Source: Circinella minor
Taxonomy: Eukaryota > Mucoromycota > Mucoromycetes > Mucorales > Lichtheimiaceae
Length of the DNA stretch: 64,000 nucleotides
Direction: 5' to 3'
Assembly (NCBI GenBank): GCA_016758965.1
Contig: JAEPRB010000013.1
Span: 1 to 64,000 of the forward strand
Shown here: one piece after another, positions 37,590 to 48,617 of the stretch
Position numbering within the stretch: the stretch's first letter is position 1
Layout of the letters: each line of letters begins with the position of its first letter
Made by a program: the position numbers and the translations under genes
The notes under the pieces: generated by a model
Seen by the model: only the letters and a program-made list of their open reading frames with translations
What the model was told of the DNA's origin: nothing
The model's database searches: none

Positions 37590-40182
37590 TTAATAATAAC
37601 CAGGACTTCTACGACCATCACCACCACTTGTAGTCTTATCAACATCATAATATTGTTGTTGTTGTTGTTCAGGTCTTCCATTACCTCCATTATCATAATA
37701 AAATTGTTGTTGTTGACTTCCATTATCCTTATCATCATAATACTGTTGTTGTGGTTGGGATGGAGGTGGTCTTCCACTATCTTGATTATTGTAAAACGGT
37801 TGTTGTTGTGGTGGAGGTTGTCTTCCACCATCTTGACCATCATAATAACGTTGTTGTGGTGGTACAGAGGATCTCACATTATCTTGATCATTGTAATACG
37901 ATTGTTGTGACGGAGGTTGTCTTACATTATCCTGAACTTTATAATATTGCTGCTGTGAGGGAGCAGGTACAGGTGCAGATCTTACATTATCCTGAGCTTT
38001 GTAATATTGCGGCTGCTGCAAAGATGATGATGATGATGATGGTGGTGGAGGTCGTACAGTATCTTGGTCTTTGTAAAACTGTTGTGGTGGAGGAGGTCTG
38101 GTACTGTTCCCATCATCAAAATAATAGGGTTGTTGTGATGATCTTCCATCATCCTCATCATAATAACGTTGGGTTTGTGATTGTCGTCCTCCACTATCTC
38201 CACCATCATAATAATATTGTGATGGTTGTCTACCTCCTCCACTACCTCCACCACCACCACCACCATCATAGGGTCTACGAATAGGACTACGTGAACGGCC
38301 TCGCATGATTGGACTACGTGAACGGCCTCGAATAATTGGACTACGTGAACGGCCTCGTGACATAGGACTACGTGAACGGCCTCGAATTGGACTACGTGAA
38401 TAAGATGGTGACATACGGCCTCTCCTACCCTCACTATAATAAATAATATCATCATTAAATAGTTAGCTATTGTTCATCAAGAAAAAAGATGATCTATATT
38501 AGCAAGTAATTCATTATTGCTAATAACTTACTTGCAATCTTTTGCAATATGACCGGGTTGACCACATTGGCTATATATATATCAAACATTTATAAATATT
38601 TTAGTTATTACTATTTAAAAATTAAAAATTAAGATAAAAAAAAGAACTTACTAGCATCGACTATCGTCATATCGAGGACCACGATCATCTCTATTAAAAA
38701 ATAAAGTCATATACCGTATTTTTTTTTAAATAAAATACATTGAAAAAATGTATATGTATATTCATTTGCTCTAAATGGATTATAATGATTTTACCTTCCC
38801 CTTGGAGCATCACTATAGTAATGAATATAAAGAAAAAAAATGAGTATATATATATATGTGTATATATTTTATCTCCATATCATTTCACTCATATACATTT
38901 GTTATAATTATTTTTTTAATTACCATTGACGAGCGCTAAAAAAAAAAGAGGATAGCCATAATAGTTGTAATTGTCGAGGTAAAATAAATAAATCAGTTTT
39001 CATTAGTTTAAAATGTTATTGTTTCCCTCTCCCTCCCTCCCCCTTATTCTTTAATAATAATATGATCCTTCTTTTCTTACATATGACCTGAACAACGTTT
39101 AATAAAACAAATTAGTATTATTAAAAGTTAATGCATGATTGAGAGTATCTGCAGGAATTATCGTACGTATGTGCGTCATGTTCGGCATCACCAATTCCCT
39201 TCTTTTTTTATTTATTTATTTTATTATTATTATATATCTACTTACCAATTTCTCCACAATTATAGCAACGCGTATTTAAACTTCCTCTTCCACGTACAGT
39301 TGCTGGTCCTTTTCGAGCATATTCGACCTATTTATTAAAAAAAATTAACTGAATCAAATAAAAAGCGAGTTGCTATCTTCGTTATAAATAATAAAGAAAT
39401 GTCACTTACAATAATACGATCCCCTTCTAAACGACTTCCATCAAATTCCTTGATAGCATCAGCAGCATCTACATGACATATATATTTAACCCAATATCCA
39501 TGTCATGTCAATTTATTACCTTATATCATTTTGTAAACAATAATAATACACACCTCTTGGTTCCTAATCATACAAAAGGATTCATAAAAAAAAATGTTTA
39601 TCAATATACTTTTGCTTCAACCCATCCCATTTTTTTTTTGTTTCGTTTCACTCCATAACAGTAATAAATCTAATTTATTTACGTCATATTCAACAAATGC
39701 AAAGTTTTCCTATTTAAAAAAAAAAAAAGTGTTTGATTAAATATGTTATAATAATACTACTATTATTTTCCCCCAATATATCATAAAATCCATTGTTTTC
39801 TCTTCCTCCTTTTCCTCTACTTTTTTTTTTTTTTTTGTAAAAAAAGAAACAAGCATACCACAATCTCACAATCCTTCATAGGTCCAATTTGTGAAAAAAG
39901 TTCCTTGACATCGCGTTCTCGAACGTGACGATTTAGATTTCCTTTATATATATATAAAAAAAAGAAAGAAGAAAAAAAAATCATCAAAAGATTATTATAG
40001 AACGATCGTTGGGGGGTATACGTGTTTATCTTTTTCCTAAAAAAAAAAAAAGATCCATCTTTTTTTAAAATGAAAAATTTACCAATATAAAGTCGACGTA
40101 AACGATCAGTATTACGTGCACCACCGCGTCCACCACCACGACCACTGCCACCTCCTCCTCTATCACGATCGTAGTAAGACAT
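37590..40182 (-). CDS. SR-type splicing factor: RRM, two CCHC zinc knuckles, RS repeats, Tyr/Gln-rich tail
   Basis: Predicted nuclear RNA-binding protein. Twelve exons reconstruct one RRM and two zinc knuckles. RNP2 is RLYIGNL; RNP1 is ENFAFVEYDEPRDAADAIKE. The first knuckle CYNCGEIGHIARQC and the second CYQCGQPGHIAKDC are both C-x2-C-x4-H-x4-C. An RS block follows with near-identical GRSRSPI/M units (about 38278-38412). The tail of about 230 residues repeats a unit like QQYYxxQDNVRxPP. Exons include micro-exons of 10 nt (39554-39563), 7 nt (39081-39087), 12 nt (38924-38935) and 18 nt (38795-38812). Without them the RRM and the first knuckle are broken, which supports them. RRM plus two knuckles plus RS is the layout of plant RS2Z proteins; 9G8/SRSF7 has a single knuckle. 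The start at 40182 gives MSYYDRDRGGGGSGRGGGRG. Confidence 0.85.
38278..38400. repeat. Tandem repeats coding for the GRSRSP units
   Basis: About five near-identical copies of a roughly 27-30-base unit containing GGACTACGTGAACGGCCTCG on the plus strand; on the coding strand each gives RGRSRSP. The block is coding and probably expands and contracts. Confidence 0.85.
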
Positions 40183-40624
40183 TGATAATATTTCTTTCAA
40201 GATAACGAAAGAAAGAAAGGAACGAGAAGGAAAAAAAAAAACGAAGAACTAAAAGATGAAGTGAGTGAGAGAGAGAGAGAGAGAGAAAATTCGGAGTTAG
40301 TTTTTAGCCACAAGTTTTTTTTTTTTTCTAATAATAAAGCATTATAGAACAAGTGATGTTATATATGTCTATATGTCACTATATATAATAAAAAAAATAA
40401 TATACTTGATTAAACAATGATTCAAATAATTAAAGTAGTATAGTAAAATATATTTTTCTTTGTTCTTATAGTATAAAGAAAATAATAATTATATATTCCC
40501 CCACGTTTTGGTTCGATCTAAATAATTTGATATATCTTATGCAATATTTCAGTTCCGAGAAAAGTTATTTCCCTTAAAAAAAAAAAATTTGTCCTTTTTT
40601 TTTTTTGACATTTTATATAACAAA
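40183..40624. promoter_or_regulatory. Divergent promoter region, SR gene / SRR1
   Basis: About 440 bp between divergent start codons, with an AG run at 40265-40287 on the SR side and poly-A/poly-T tracts just before the SRR1 ATG. No specific factor site is assigned. Confidence 0.5.
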
Positions 40625-41551
40625 ATGACATCAAAACAACAAGTTGACAATGACGGTTTTGTCACAGTAGAAAAAAAGTTTAAATATTTGTCATTAAGTG
40701 GAAATAACAATAATAATAATAAACGAACCAAAAATAAAAAGAAAGGACGTTACTATTTTAAAGATTCAGACGATTATACTTTAGAAGATTTAGAATCCAT
40801 TCTTTCTAAAAAACGGTAATATAAAAGAAAAAAAAAAGGGGGGGGGAAAGGGGTTTATTATCGTTCTTCTTTAATATTCTAAAAAGTTTATATTATTATT
40901 ACTATTACTATTATTAGTGAAACGTTAATTGAGAGTCATTTCTATAAAGATCTTTTTGGTAAATAATATAAAAAGAAACTAAAACAGTTGGGAGGCAATG
41001 TAATTTAACTGACAACAAAAAAAAAAAAATTAGATATTTTAAAAGAACAATTATTATCAACGAAACCAAAAGAAATGATTTGTTATGGTATTGGATCTAT
41101 TCAACATTCAAAAAATGCTCAATATCAATTTATATTAGCATTATTAATTCGAGATATACTTAAAGTGAGTCATCCTTTTCTTTATATATCTTTCATTTTC
41201 TCTTATTAATTATATATATATATAGGATTATGTTGATAAAGTATCTATATATGATCCTGTTATGACTGAATTAGATAAAGAATTATCAAAATCACATAAT
41301 ATACATGTTATTGATATAAACGAGGTAAATTTATTTTTAATTACCATCAAGAGATTAAATAAATTAAATATAAATTAAATATAGGATGGTAAACGAACTG
41401 TTTCAAAACCAACATTATTTTATATGCCCCATTGTGGAAGAGGATTATATAGTAATACATTAAGTGTCAATTGGGATAAACAATCATTACCTAATGTTAT
41501 TATGATTGCTAATCGATTTGACATGTATGTTGGAAGGTAAAAAATATTCAT

Positions 41552-41589
<38 letters not shown>

Positions 41590-41857
41590 ATGTGTATAAA
41601 TTGAATATGATATTTATTATTATTCTTATTATTACTATTTTATTTACTATAGTCAATTAGAAAGAGATTTACGTCGAGAATGTCCTTATTTAATACCAGC
41701 AGTTGAATTAGTAGAATATACATCATTTCCAAAAGAGTTTGATGATAATAAGATTTTTAATGATCTTTCCATAATAACATTCCCCAAAGATAAAGTAAAT
41801 GCTACCACAGATGATTTTTGGAATAATGTACCCATAGAACAAGAAGAAAAATCTTGA
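40625..41857 (+). CDS. SRR1-like protein
   Basis: Member of the SRR1 family (plant SENSITIVITY TO RED LIGHT REDUCED 1, yeast Ber1). Exons: 40625-40815, 40918-40958, 41034-41164, 41226-41324, 41385-41536 and 41653-41857. Conserved blocks are visible: MICYGIGSIQHSKNAQYQFI, then LLIRDIL; VSIYDPVMTELDKELSKSHN; LFYMPHCGRGLYSNTLSVNW, with PHC the family hallmark; then VIMIANRFDMYVGSQLERD. A short Asn/Lys-rich N-terminus precedes the domain. At about 272 residues it has normal length. Ber1 has been linked genetically to microtubules and SRR1 to clock and heme functions elsewhere; the biochemical activity is not settled. It converges on the next gene with 248 bp between stops. Confidence 0.85.
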
Positions 41858-42105
41858 TAATAAAAGCAAACGATTTGATGTATAAAATAATATTATTTAT
41901 ATTCCATTGAATAATCATTACATAGCATATTACACGTTTTGAAATTGTATAAATAGTTTATATATACTAGTAATGAGAAATTAGATTAAAAATGAAATAT
42001 AAATACTATATATACGTAATACATATATAAGATATTATAACTACTTAAGTTTAAAAAGTTTAAGTAAAAAAAAAAACATAGTCCTTCCACCCCCCCCCTA
42101 TTTTT

Positions 42106-42921
42106 TCACTGCTCATTCTCTATTGTTTCATTTAAACTATAGGTATCTTCTTGTGGAACAGGAATTTCTTGATTTTCTTCAAAAACAAGTGGAGAAGAAG
42201 ACGGTTGATGTTCATGATGTGAATCTGTTAACAATGATGAATAAGAAGTATTATTTGGTAATTGTTGTACTGGTACTGTTGTCGTCATTGATGTTATTGC
42301 TGTTGTATATAAAGGATCGAATAATTCTGATAACAATCCTTCCTCGTAATAGTTAACTAAATAACTCATAAATAGAGTTTGAAACAGTAATTTTAGTTTT
42401 TTTTAAAAAAATAAATAAAAATTATAGCCGATCATAATTATAGAAGACATACCTTCTTCTGGAGTATTATTCATATAATGCGGATAAGAAATTAAAGGAG
42501 GAGAGGAATTAAGAGAAAGATTCGTAAGTGGAGAAAGAGCAAGAGGTGAAAATCCGTTGTGCTCTTGAATATTAGAACGTGCCATTTCATTTGAAGTAGT
42601 AATTGTAACTGCAGGCAATAGTCCAGGTTGAGAAGGAGCATAGAATTGAGATGACCATTCGTTCATGCCTCCATAAGATAAAATACCTGATGGAGGTTCA
42701 GTTTCAGAAACATCTCTTGAATAATTATTATTATTATTATTGTTGTTATTATGGGTGGTGGTAGCTGTAGTTGGTTGTGCTGCTTCTATCATTATTGTCA
42801 TTGTAACTGTTACTGGTGTTGCTCCTATCATTATTGTCATTGCAACTTGTACTGTTGCTGTCCCAGTTGTTGTATTTGCATGAGTTGAATCTTCAGGTGG
42901 AGTAGTAGAACGCGATGTCAT
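42106..42921 (-). CDS. Ser/Thr/Pro-rich protein of unknown function
   Basis: Two exons: 42921 to about 42454, and about 42360-42106, joined as NNTPEEVNYYEEGLLSELFD, giving about 240 residues. No domain is recognised. The N-terminus carries a repeated stretch AMTIMIGATPVTVTMTIMIE and an Asn run. The middle is rich in Ser and Pro (LSLNSSPPLISYPHY). The C-terminal exon is acidic with bulky hydrophobics (YYEEGLLSELFDPLY), the composition of activation domains. A transcriptional regulator without a DNA-binding domain, or a lineage-specific protein, is possible. The long promoter region upstream (42922-47302) is shared with the YcnI gene. Confidence 0.55.
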
Positions 42922-45900
42922 TTTTTTTTCTTTGAAATATTAATATTAATAAAACTGATCGTGATTGAGAGAAGGAAAAAGAAAAAAAAAAAGAGAAAGA
43001 GAGAAAGAGAAAAAGAACTTCGTTTCCATAAACGGTATAAATTTATGCCATACATCCGATTGGGTGATATTATTTTTTTTTAGCTATCCATTCGCGTTCC
43101 ATCCATCAAATATACATACATAATAATATACTTATATATATTGTTGAGGTCGTGTTTGGATCGGCAGACAAAACACAAGTGGATTAACCAAAAGATTCGG
43201 ACAAAGGCTATTGGATGAAATAGTGATCCAAAAATTACCCACGTGGATGAAAGAGTCTAACACTTTTACGACTTATTTGGAGGAAAAATAATAGATGTGA
43301 AAGCTTATTTTGAACTTATATAATGTCAAAACGTACTTGAAAAATATAAGTTGGATTAATTATCCAAGAACGAAGAGGATATGAAAATGTTTTATTACGA
43401 AAATACAAGATGTAAAAAAAAAAAAAAAACTAAAGTCTTTTATCTGCGATCAATCCGATTCTATTTATACTATGTTACTATAATATCTAATAATATTCAA
43501 TAGTTATAAAAACTATTCAATGGTTATTAATGTTTCTAGTTAATTAATAAAGATATTTTATAATTATTAACGTTTCTTTATGATTAGCGCCCACCAATGA
43601 AATTCCTTCGAATCCTAATTTAGGCCAGATTATGTATAACTTTTCTCACGTAAGTATAACCATATTCATTAAAGCTGTAATTTTCAATAGAATAATAAAA
43701 ACAAAATAGGAAGCGCATGTTTTTGCGGATGTAACAATATAATAATAGTGTATATTTAACCACAGTTAAAAAATGAATAACTATCATAAAAAAAATTTTG
43801 CTTCTTTGAAATTCGAGAATATTAACTATTATGTATCTGAAAATTGATTGACTAGAAACTTCTACTAGTTGTACTATATAAATAAAAAAAACTTAAGAGA
43901 GAATGGAATAAGTACCCTAGCTTGTAATATTGGCTTTTATTTATTTAATGACACGGAAAAGATAATAATAACTTTGAGATGTCAAAAGAAGAAAAAACAA
44001 TGAAGATGTATATTTACGTATAATCTGGCCTTTTATCCACCGCTTCCTTTGAGCATATGATTTATACTACTTTGTATTGCTCATGATGTATAAATTCCGT
44101 TCTGTTTATTTATTTTCTTCATATCAACCAGAAGACTTTTTTAATTATGTGAAGGACTATAACTGCTTTAAAAACCATCATAGCGTTTACATTAATAATA
44201 CCAAGACAGTAAACATACGTATGTAAAAAGTTTTGTGAAAAAACTAAAGCTAAAATAAACCAAAATACTGATAAATAAAAACATGTTTGGGAGAAATATA
44301 TATAATAGTAAAAGTAACAAAACATGATTATTATGTATTATAAGATAATACGTATAAATTATATTCGAAAAAGTGTACCATCCATTTACTGGTTTGATCA
44401 TGATAATACTTTGAGATCGATAAGATAAAATATGTCACATCAATAATGCTAATAATGTGTTTTTTTTTTATTTATTCACTTATTTTAAAGTTGTTAGTAC
44501 TGTACAGCATCTGAATATACTGCATCATAAATGCGCACAAGGTCTACTACCAGTTATACGAAACATATCATAACCGTTTTATTTTCATAAAATGCTCAAT
44601 TACGAGTCTCCATAGCAATATTTACATAACAACAGTCCATATCATTTAGTAGCATGCACATTTAGAACAGAGTGAAACTGGTTATTATTAATAATGTAAT
44701 CGTCCCAAATGCACTTTAATTCTGTACTTGACACACCCATTTCCCAACATGTTATAAGTGATTGGTATCAAGTACAAAAAAAAAATACTTTGTGTTGAAA
44801 GTTAAATGAAGGTACACTGTGTTTACCACTATTAATGAATATTTTCTTTTTAAAAAAAGATAGGAATTAAGCGATTAATTTTGATAATGCGTACTGTTAC
44901 GTTACTATACGTACAAAGAAAAAATAAGCGGTTATAATAATAATCATATTATGTGACAGGGTTCTCTTCTATTGTAAAGTTAGCTCTTTTGTGATGTGAT
45001 TTACTATTTTCATTATATATTCCTCGTCACCAGTTTCAGTATGGAAATCATTGAAAATAATACAAGTCGATACGATTCCAGGAAATTAAAAAGAATAGAC
45101 ATTTATAAAAGTAAATCATAAGCAGTGGATGCCATAATCTTGATGTATATAAGCATACGTATAGTATCCTAAAAAGAAATATTTCCCGTGATAGCTAGCA
45201 AATACCTATGTGTAAAGTCAAAAATATTTCAAGCTCACATTATCATTTCCAGTAGGATTATTGGTTTTTCTATCTATACGTAATATAGCCAAGTAACAGA
45301 AAACAAAGAGACATGAAATAAAAAATCATAAGAATGAACAAATTTAACTATAGCAGGTGTAGTAGTTTATAACATTCTACGGCTAGTAACCCTGCTTAAT
45401 AAACTAGTTTTTAATATAACCCATATTCGTAAAAAAAAAAAAAATTAATATATTACATTTTTGAATGAATACATATAATTTAATTAATTGTCCTACTTAA
45501 TCTCAAGACCACTATCCTCGATATATATTTTAAAAAGAAATTATATGAGATATGATATGGGCAGGTTATAACTATATTGATTATCATTTGACGTATGAGA
45601 GATGAGAGATGAATTATATTACATCCATCCTTCATGGCTCGAATGGGTAGAACTAGGCTTTTGTTCTCTGTGGTTGTAGGTTTTTTTTTCGTGGATTTTA
45701 GACTCAATAGGATTAACAGTGCTTATACATACGCCTTAGATTATCTTAGAATGGATTAGCTGGTATCATAATTATTTTATTTCACTAAAAATGAGAATTT
45801 GATATAACAGCATTACAAGTTGTTTACTATACATAATAAACTAATAATTCATATATAAATATTTTTGTGTATATTTACTTAATAAGCTACAACAGGTATA

Positions 45901-46658
45901 AAAATGTGTTTCTATTAATGAAGTAGCTCTTTTTTTTTTTTATCTTGAATTGGATAAATTGAAATGGATGATAACCTTAATTGTAAAATGTGGAACTGCT
46001 CATCTTTTTTTTTTTTTTTTTTTACTTTTTTCTAATATTATGTATAAAAACAATGCATAAATCATATGAGAAGACTAGGAAGGGATTGAGGTTTTTTTTT
46101 TTAACATTTCTTTATCTTTTCTTTGTTGCCCACGGATGATTTTTTAATGAGATCTTACTAATTTTTTTCTGTTGATGTAAATAAACTTAAACTTTTTTGA
46201 TAATAAACTTTTTTTTTAGTTTATTAATGTATCATAATCAGGTCATAAAAACTTAAGGTCCCTTTTAATTCCGGGTACTTGTTAAACCCCCGTTAATGCG
46301 AATGTTTCGCTGCATAATAAAAATTGATTGGTCGATCTTTTTATTTTTGCTCACAACGGTAACTTTATTCAGATCACGAGATTCAAAAAGTATTGGCAAC
46401 ATTTTCGGCCAAGAAATAAAACTAATATTTATGCGTATTTAAATCATACATAAGAATAAATATAAAATAATGATTACATTATTACCAATTCCTAACAAAA
46501 TGAATTAAATAGATAATAATCTCTCTATACTACATCACTTGAATCATTTCTTCGTCATTTTTCGAGTTTATCACAAAATTTAACTGATATAGTAAATGGA
46601 TAACTGTCCTCCTCCCCAACCAAATATACGGAATACAGAATCATATTATTAAAGTGGG

Positions 46659-46754
46659 TTTTACTTTGACTCAAAATCTCTCTTTTTTTTTTGAACCAAG
46701 TATTATTACGGAATCCACCGTAATGATTTGAGATTTTTCGGGCTCAAAGTAAAA
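46659..46754. repeat. Imperfect inverted repeat with internal hairpin
   Basis: The arm TTTTACTTTGA (46659-46669) has its exact reverse complement at 46744-46754. Inside, ATTACGG (46705-46711) pairs with CCGTAAT (46718-46724). Flanking stretches are partly complementary too. The layout fits a folded RNA or a small MITE remnant. Confidence 0.55.
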
Positions 46755-47215
46755 GAGATTGAAAGATACTAGATAACAACAAGCTTTTTGAGTATATAGA
46801 TATTCCGATCGGAAATGCGTTCATTTTGCTATGGCCAATTAATTTATTGGTCGATCGTTTTCTATGCAATAACACATCTTAGAAACCCGCCACATATTCT
46901 TCATTATAATCTTGGTCACCTCGGCCAAAAAAAAATTATATGTGACCGTATCTTAGGACAAGAGTCCTTTTATTTTACACAATACACTATATAATAGTGT
47001 AACCAAGATGTTTCAAATAGAAAGAAAAACAAGTCAAATGTATTATAAACAAAAGAAAAACAAACACAAGAGGGCTAATTCTTTTTGTTGGTATCACAAA
47101 AGGAGTTTCCTATCCCCGGTTCTTTACAACGATAAGATTGTGTTATGGAGTAAAACTCAAAAAAAAAAAAGTGAGAGAATTTTGCTTTCCACACAAAGAA
47201 GTTCACCCATTTGGC

Positions 47216-47223
47216 TATATAAA
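47216..47223 (+). promoter_or_regulatory. Probable TATA box of the YcnI gene
   Basis: TATATAAA about 80 bp before the ATG at 47303, in a slightly GC-richer setting (GGCTATATAAACAGCGCG). Position and context fit a core promoter of a highly expressed gene. Confidence 0.45.
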
Positions 47224-47302
47224 CAGCGCGTAATTTTTTCATGGTTTCGATCTCTTCTTTGCTTATTATTTTTTTTTTATATTCATTTTTCATATATAAA
47301 CA

Positions 47303-48258
47303 ATGGTTGCTACTACTCTTCGTATTGGTTCTTTTTTCGCTTTGTTGGGCTTTTTGGCCTCCACTACTGAAGCTCATGTCTCGTTCACTATTGATGAAAC
47401 TTTGGTAATACTAATAACAATAATAACCATGTGGAGGGGATGGGAAAGAAAGTACTTCATCTAAAAATTGATTCTAATACACATGTTATTTTATTTTTCT
47501 ATCTTTCTTAATTGTAGCCTGGTGTAGAACTTAATACATCTTTATCTGTCGGTCACGGCTGTGATGGCTCTTCTACTGTTGAATTGTCCATTTCTGTACC
47601 TGAAAATATCACCTCTGTTGAACCTCAAGAAGTCAATGGTTGGGTGAGTTTTATATTTATTTATTTATTGATATTTCAATTTTAAAAACATGCAACTAAT
47701 CATGTATGATTAATTAATGCAACTTATTATATTTATAGAACTTGACTCTCACTCACCGTAATGGATCTTCTGGTCCTGTGAGCAATTTCACTTGGGTTGG
47801 TGGTCCTTTAGATGCACATGCGTATCAAGCTTTCCCTGTTCTTATTCAGGTTCCCAATGTTGATGTCAGTCAAAACAACGTTACTTTGTATTTCCCAGCC
47901 ATTCAACGCTGGTATGTATTTTTATATTTATTCTCAAATAAGTCAAGACTCTATCTCAGTAAAAGTTACTATCATACATAGCAAATTGTTTCTAATTTAA
48001 AAATTATCATTTAACAGTGAGAATGGAACCAATGCATGGGTATTTGAGGGTGATGATGAACAAGCTGAAGCCGCTAATCAAAAACCCGCTCCTGCACTTG
48101 TCATTACCAACACTCCTTCTAACTCTTCTTCAGAAGAAGGTCACGGTAGTCATAATAATGCTTCTGGTGATGATCAAAGTGGTGCTCAGCAACTTTTTGG
48201 TCTTACTGCCGCAGTTGCTGCTAGTGCTTTTGGTGTTGCCTACCAATTCCTTTTGTGA
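47303..48258 (+). CDS. Secreted YcnI-like (DUF1775) protein with GPI-anchor signal
   Basis: Exons: 47303-47404, 47518-47643, 47739-47911 and 48018-48258; about 213 residues. A signal peptide (MVATTLRIGSFFALLGFLAS then TTEA) would leave His25 as the mature N-terminus, followed by VSFTIDETLPGVELNTSLSV. The core motifs GHGCDGSSTVELSISVP, TWVGGPLDAHAYQAFPVLIQ, and CENGTNAWVF match the bacterial YcnI/DUF1775 domain, whose mature N-terminal His takes part in Cu(II) binding. The C-terminus has a polar linker (HGSHNNASGDDQSGAQQ) and a hydrophobic end (LFGLTAAVAASAFGVAYQFL) with no basic residue after it, the form of a GPI-attachment signal. Many N-glycosylation sequons are present. A cell-wall or membrane-surface copper protein is inferred; no substrate or partner is visible. 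Confidence 0.82.
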
Positions 48259-48617
48259 AAAAAAAAATCATAAAGAAATATTGAATATTTCTCTTATTGC
48301 GCTTTTTCATTGTCGTTTATAATCTCTGATCTTTCAATTATATATATATATATATATCAATATGGTGTATTGAACAAATAGCACATTATACATATTCAGC
48401 ATACTATTATATAGCTAGCTACTTTTAATTATTCTTTATTTTTATTTTTTATTTTTTGCGTTCTTTTAAACCCTGTATATTTATCATCTCTTGTTCACTC
48501 ATTATCATCTTTTTCTTTTAATTAAAATCGTATTTTTTTTTAATTATGTAATAAAAATGGCATAAAATAAAAAGTAGTTCCGTATATTTTATTGTGATTG
48601 TATAATTTATAAAGTTA
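48259..48617. other. Convergent intergenic region, YcnI / sAC
   Basis: About 360 bp of AT-rich 3'-flanking DNA between converging genes; no feature beyond short TA runs. Confidence 0.5.

Larger units (their letters stand above)
42922..47302. other. Gene-free region upstream of the YcnI gene
   Basis: About 4.4 kb, AT-rich and almost free of long frames. A short more complex stretch at about 43140-43310 can be read as fragments but was not identified. An imperfect inverted repeat lies at 46659-46754. A TATA-like TATATAAA at 47216-47223 lies about 80 bp upstream of the YcnI ATG. Nothing else was recognised. Confidence 0.5.

Noticed and set aside
37572..38284. Plus-strand frames rich in Val, Leu, His and Ile
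   Set aside because: Shadows of the SR-protein repeat tail on the minus strand.
47008..47370. Plus-strand frame of 120 codons overlapping the YcnI start
   Set aside because: Different frame from the YcnI signal peptide and crosses the promoter; the YcnI frame matches a known family.
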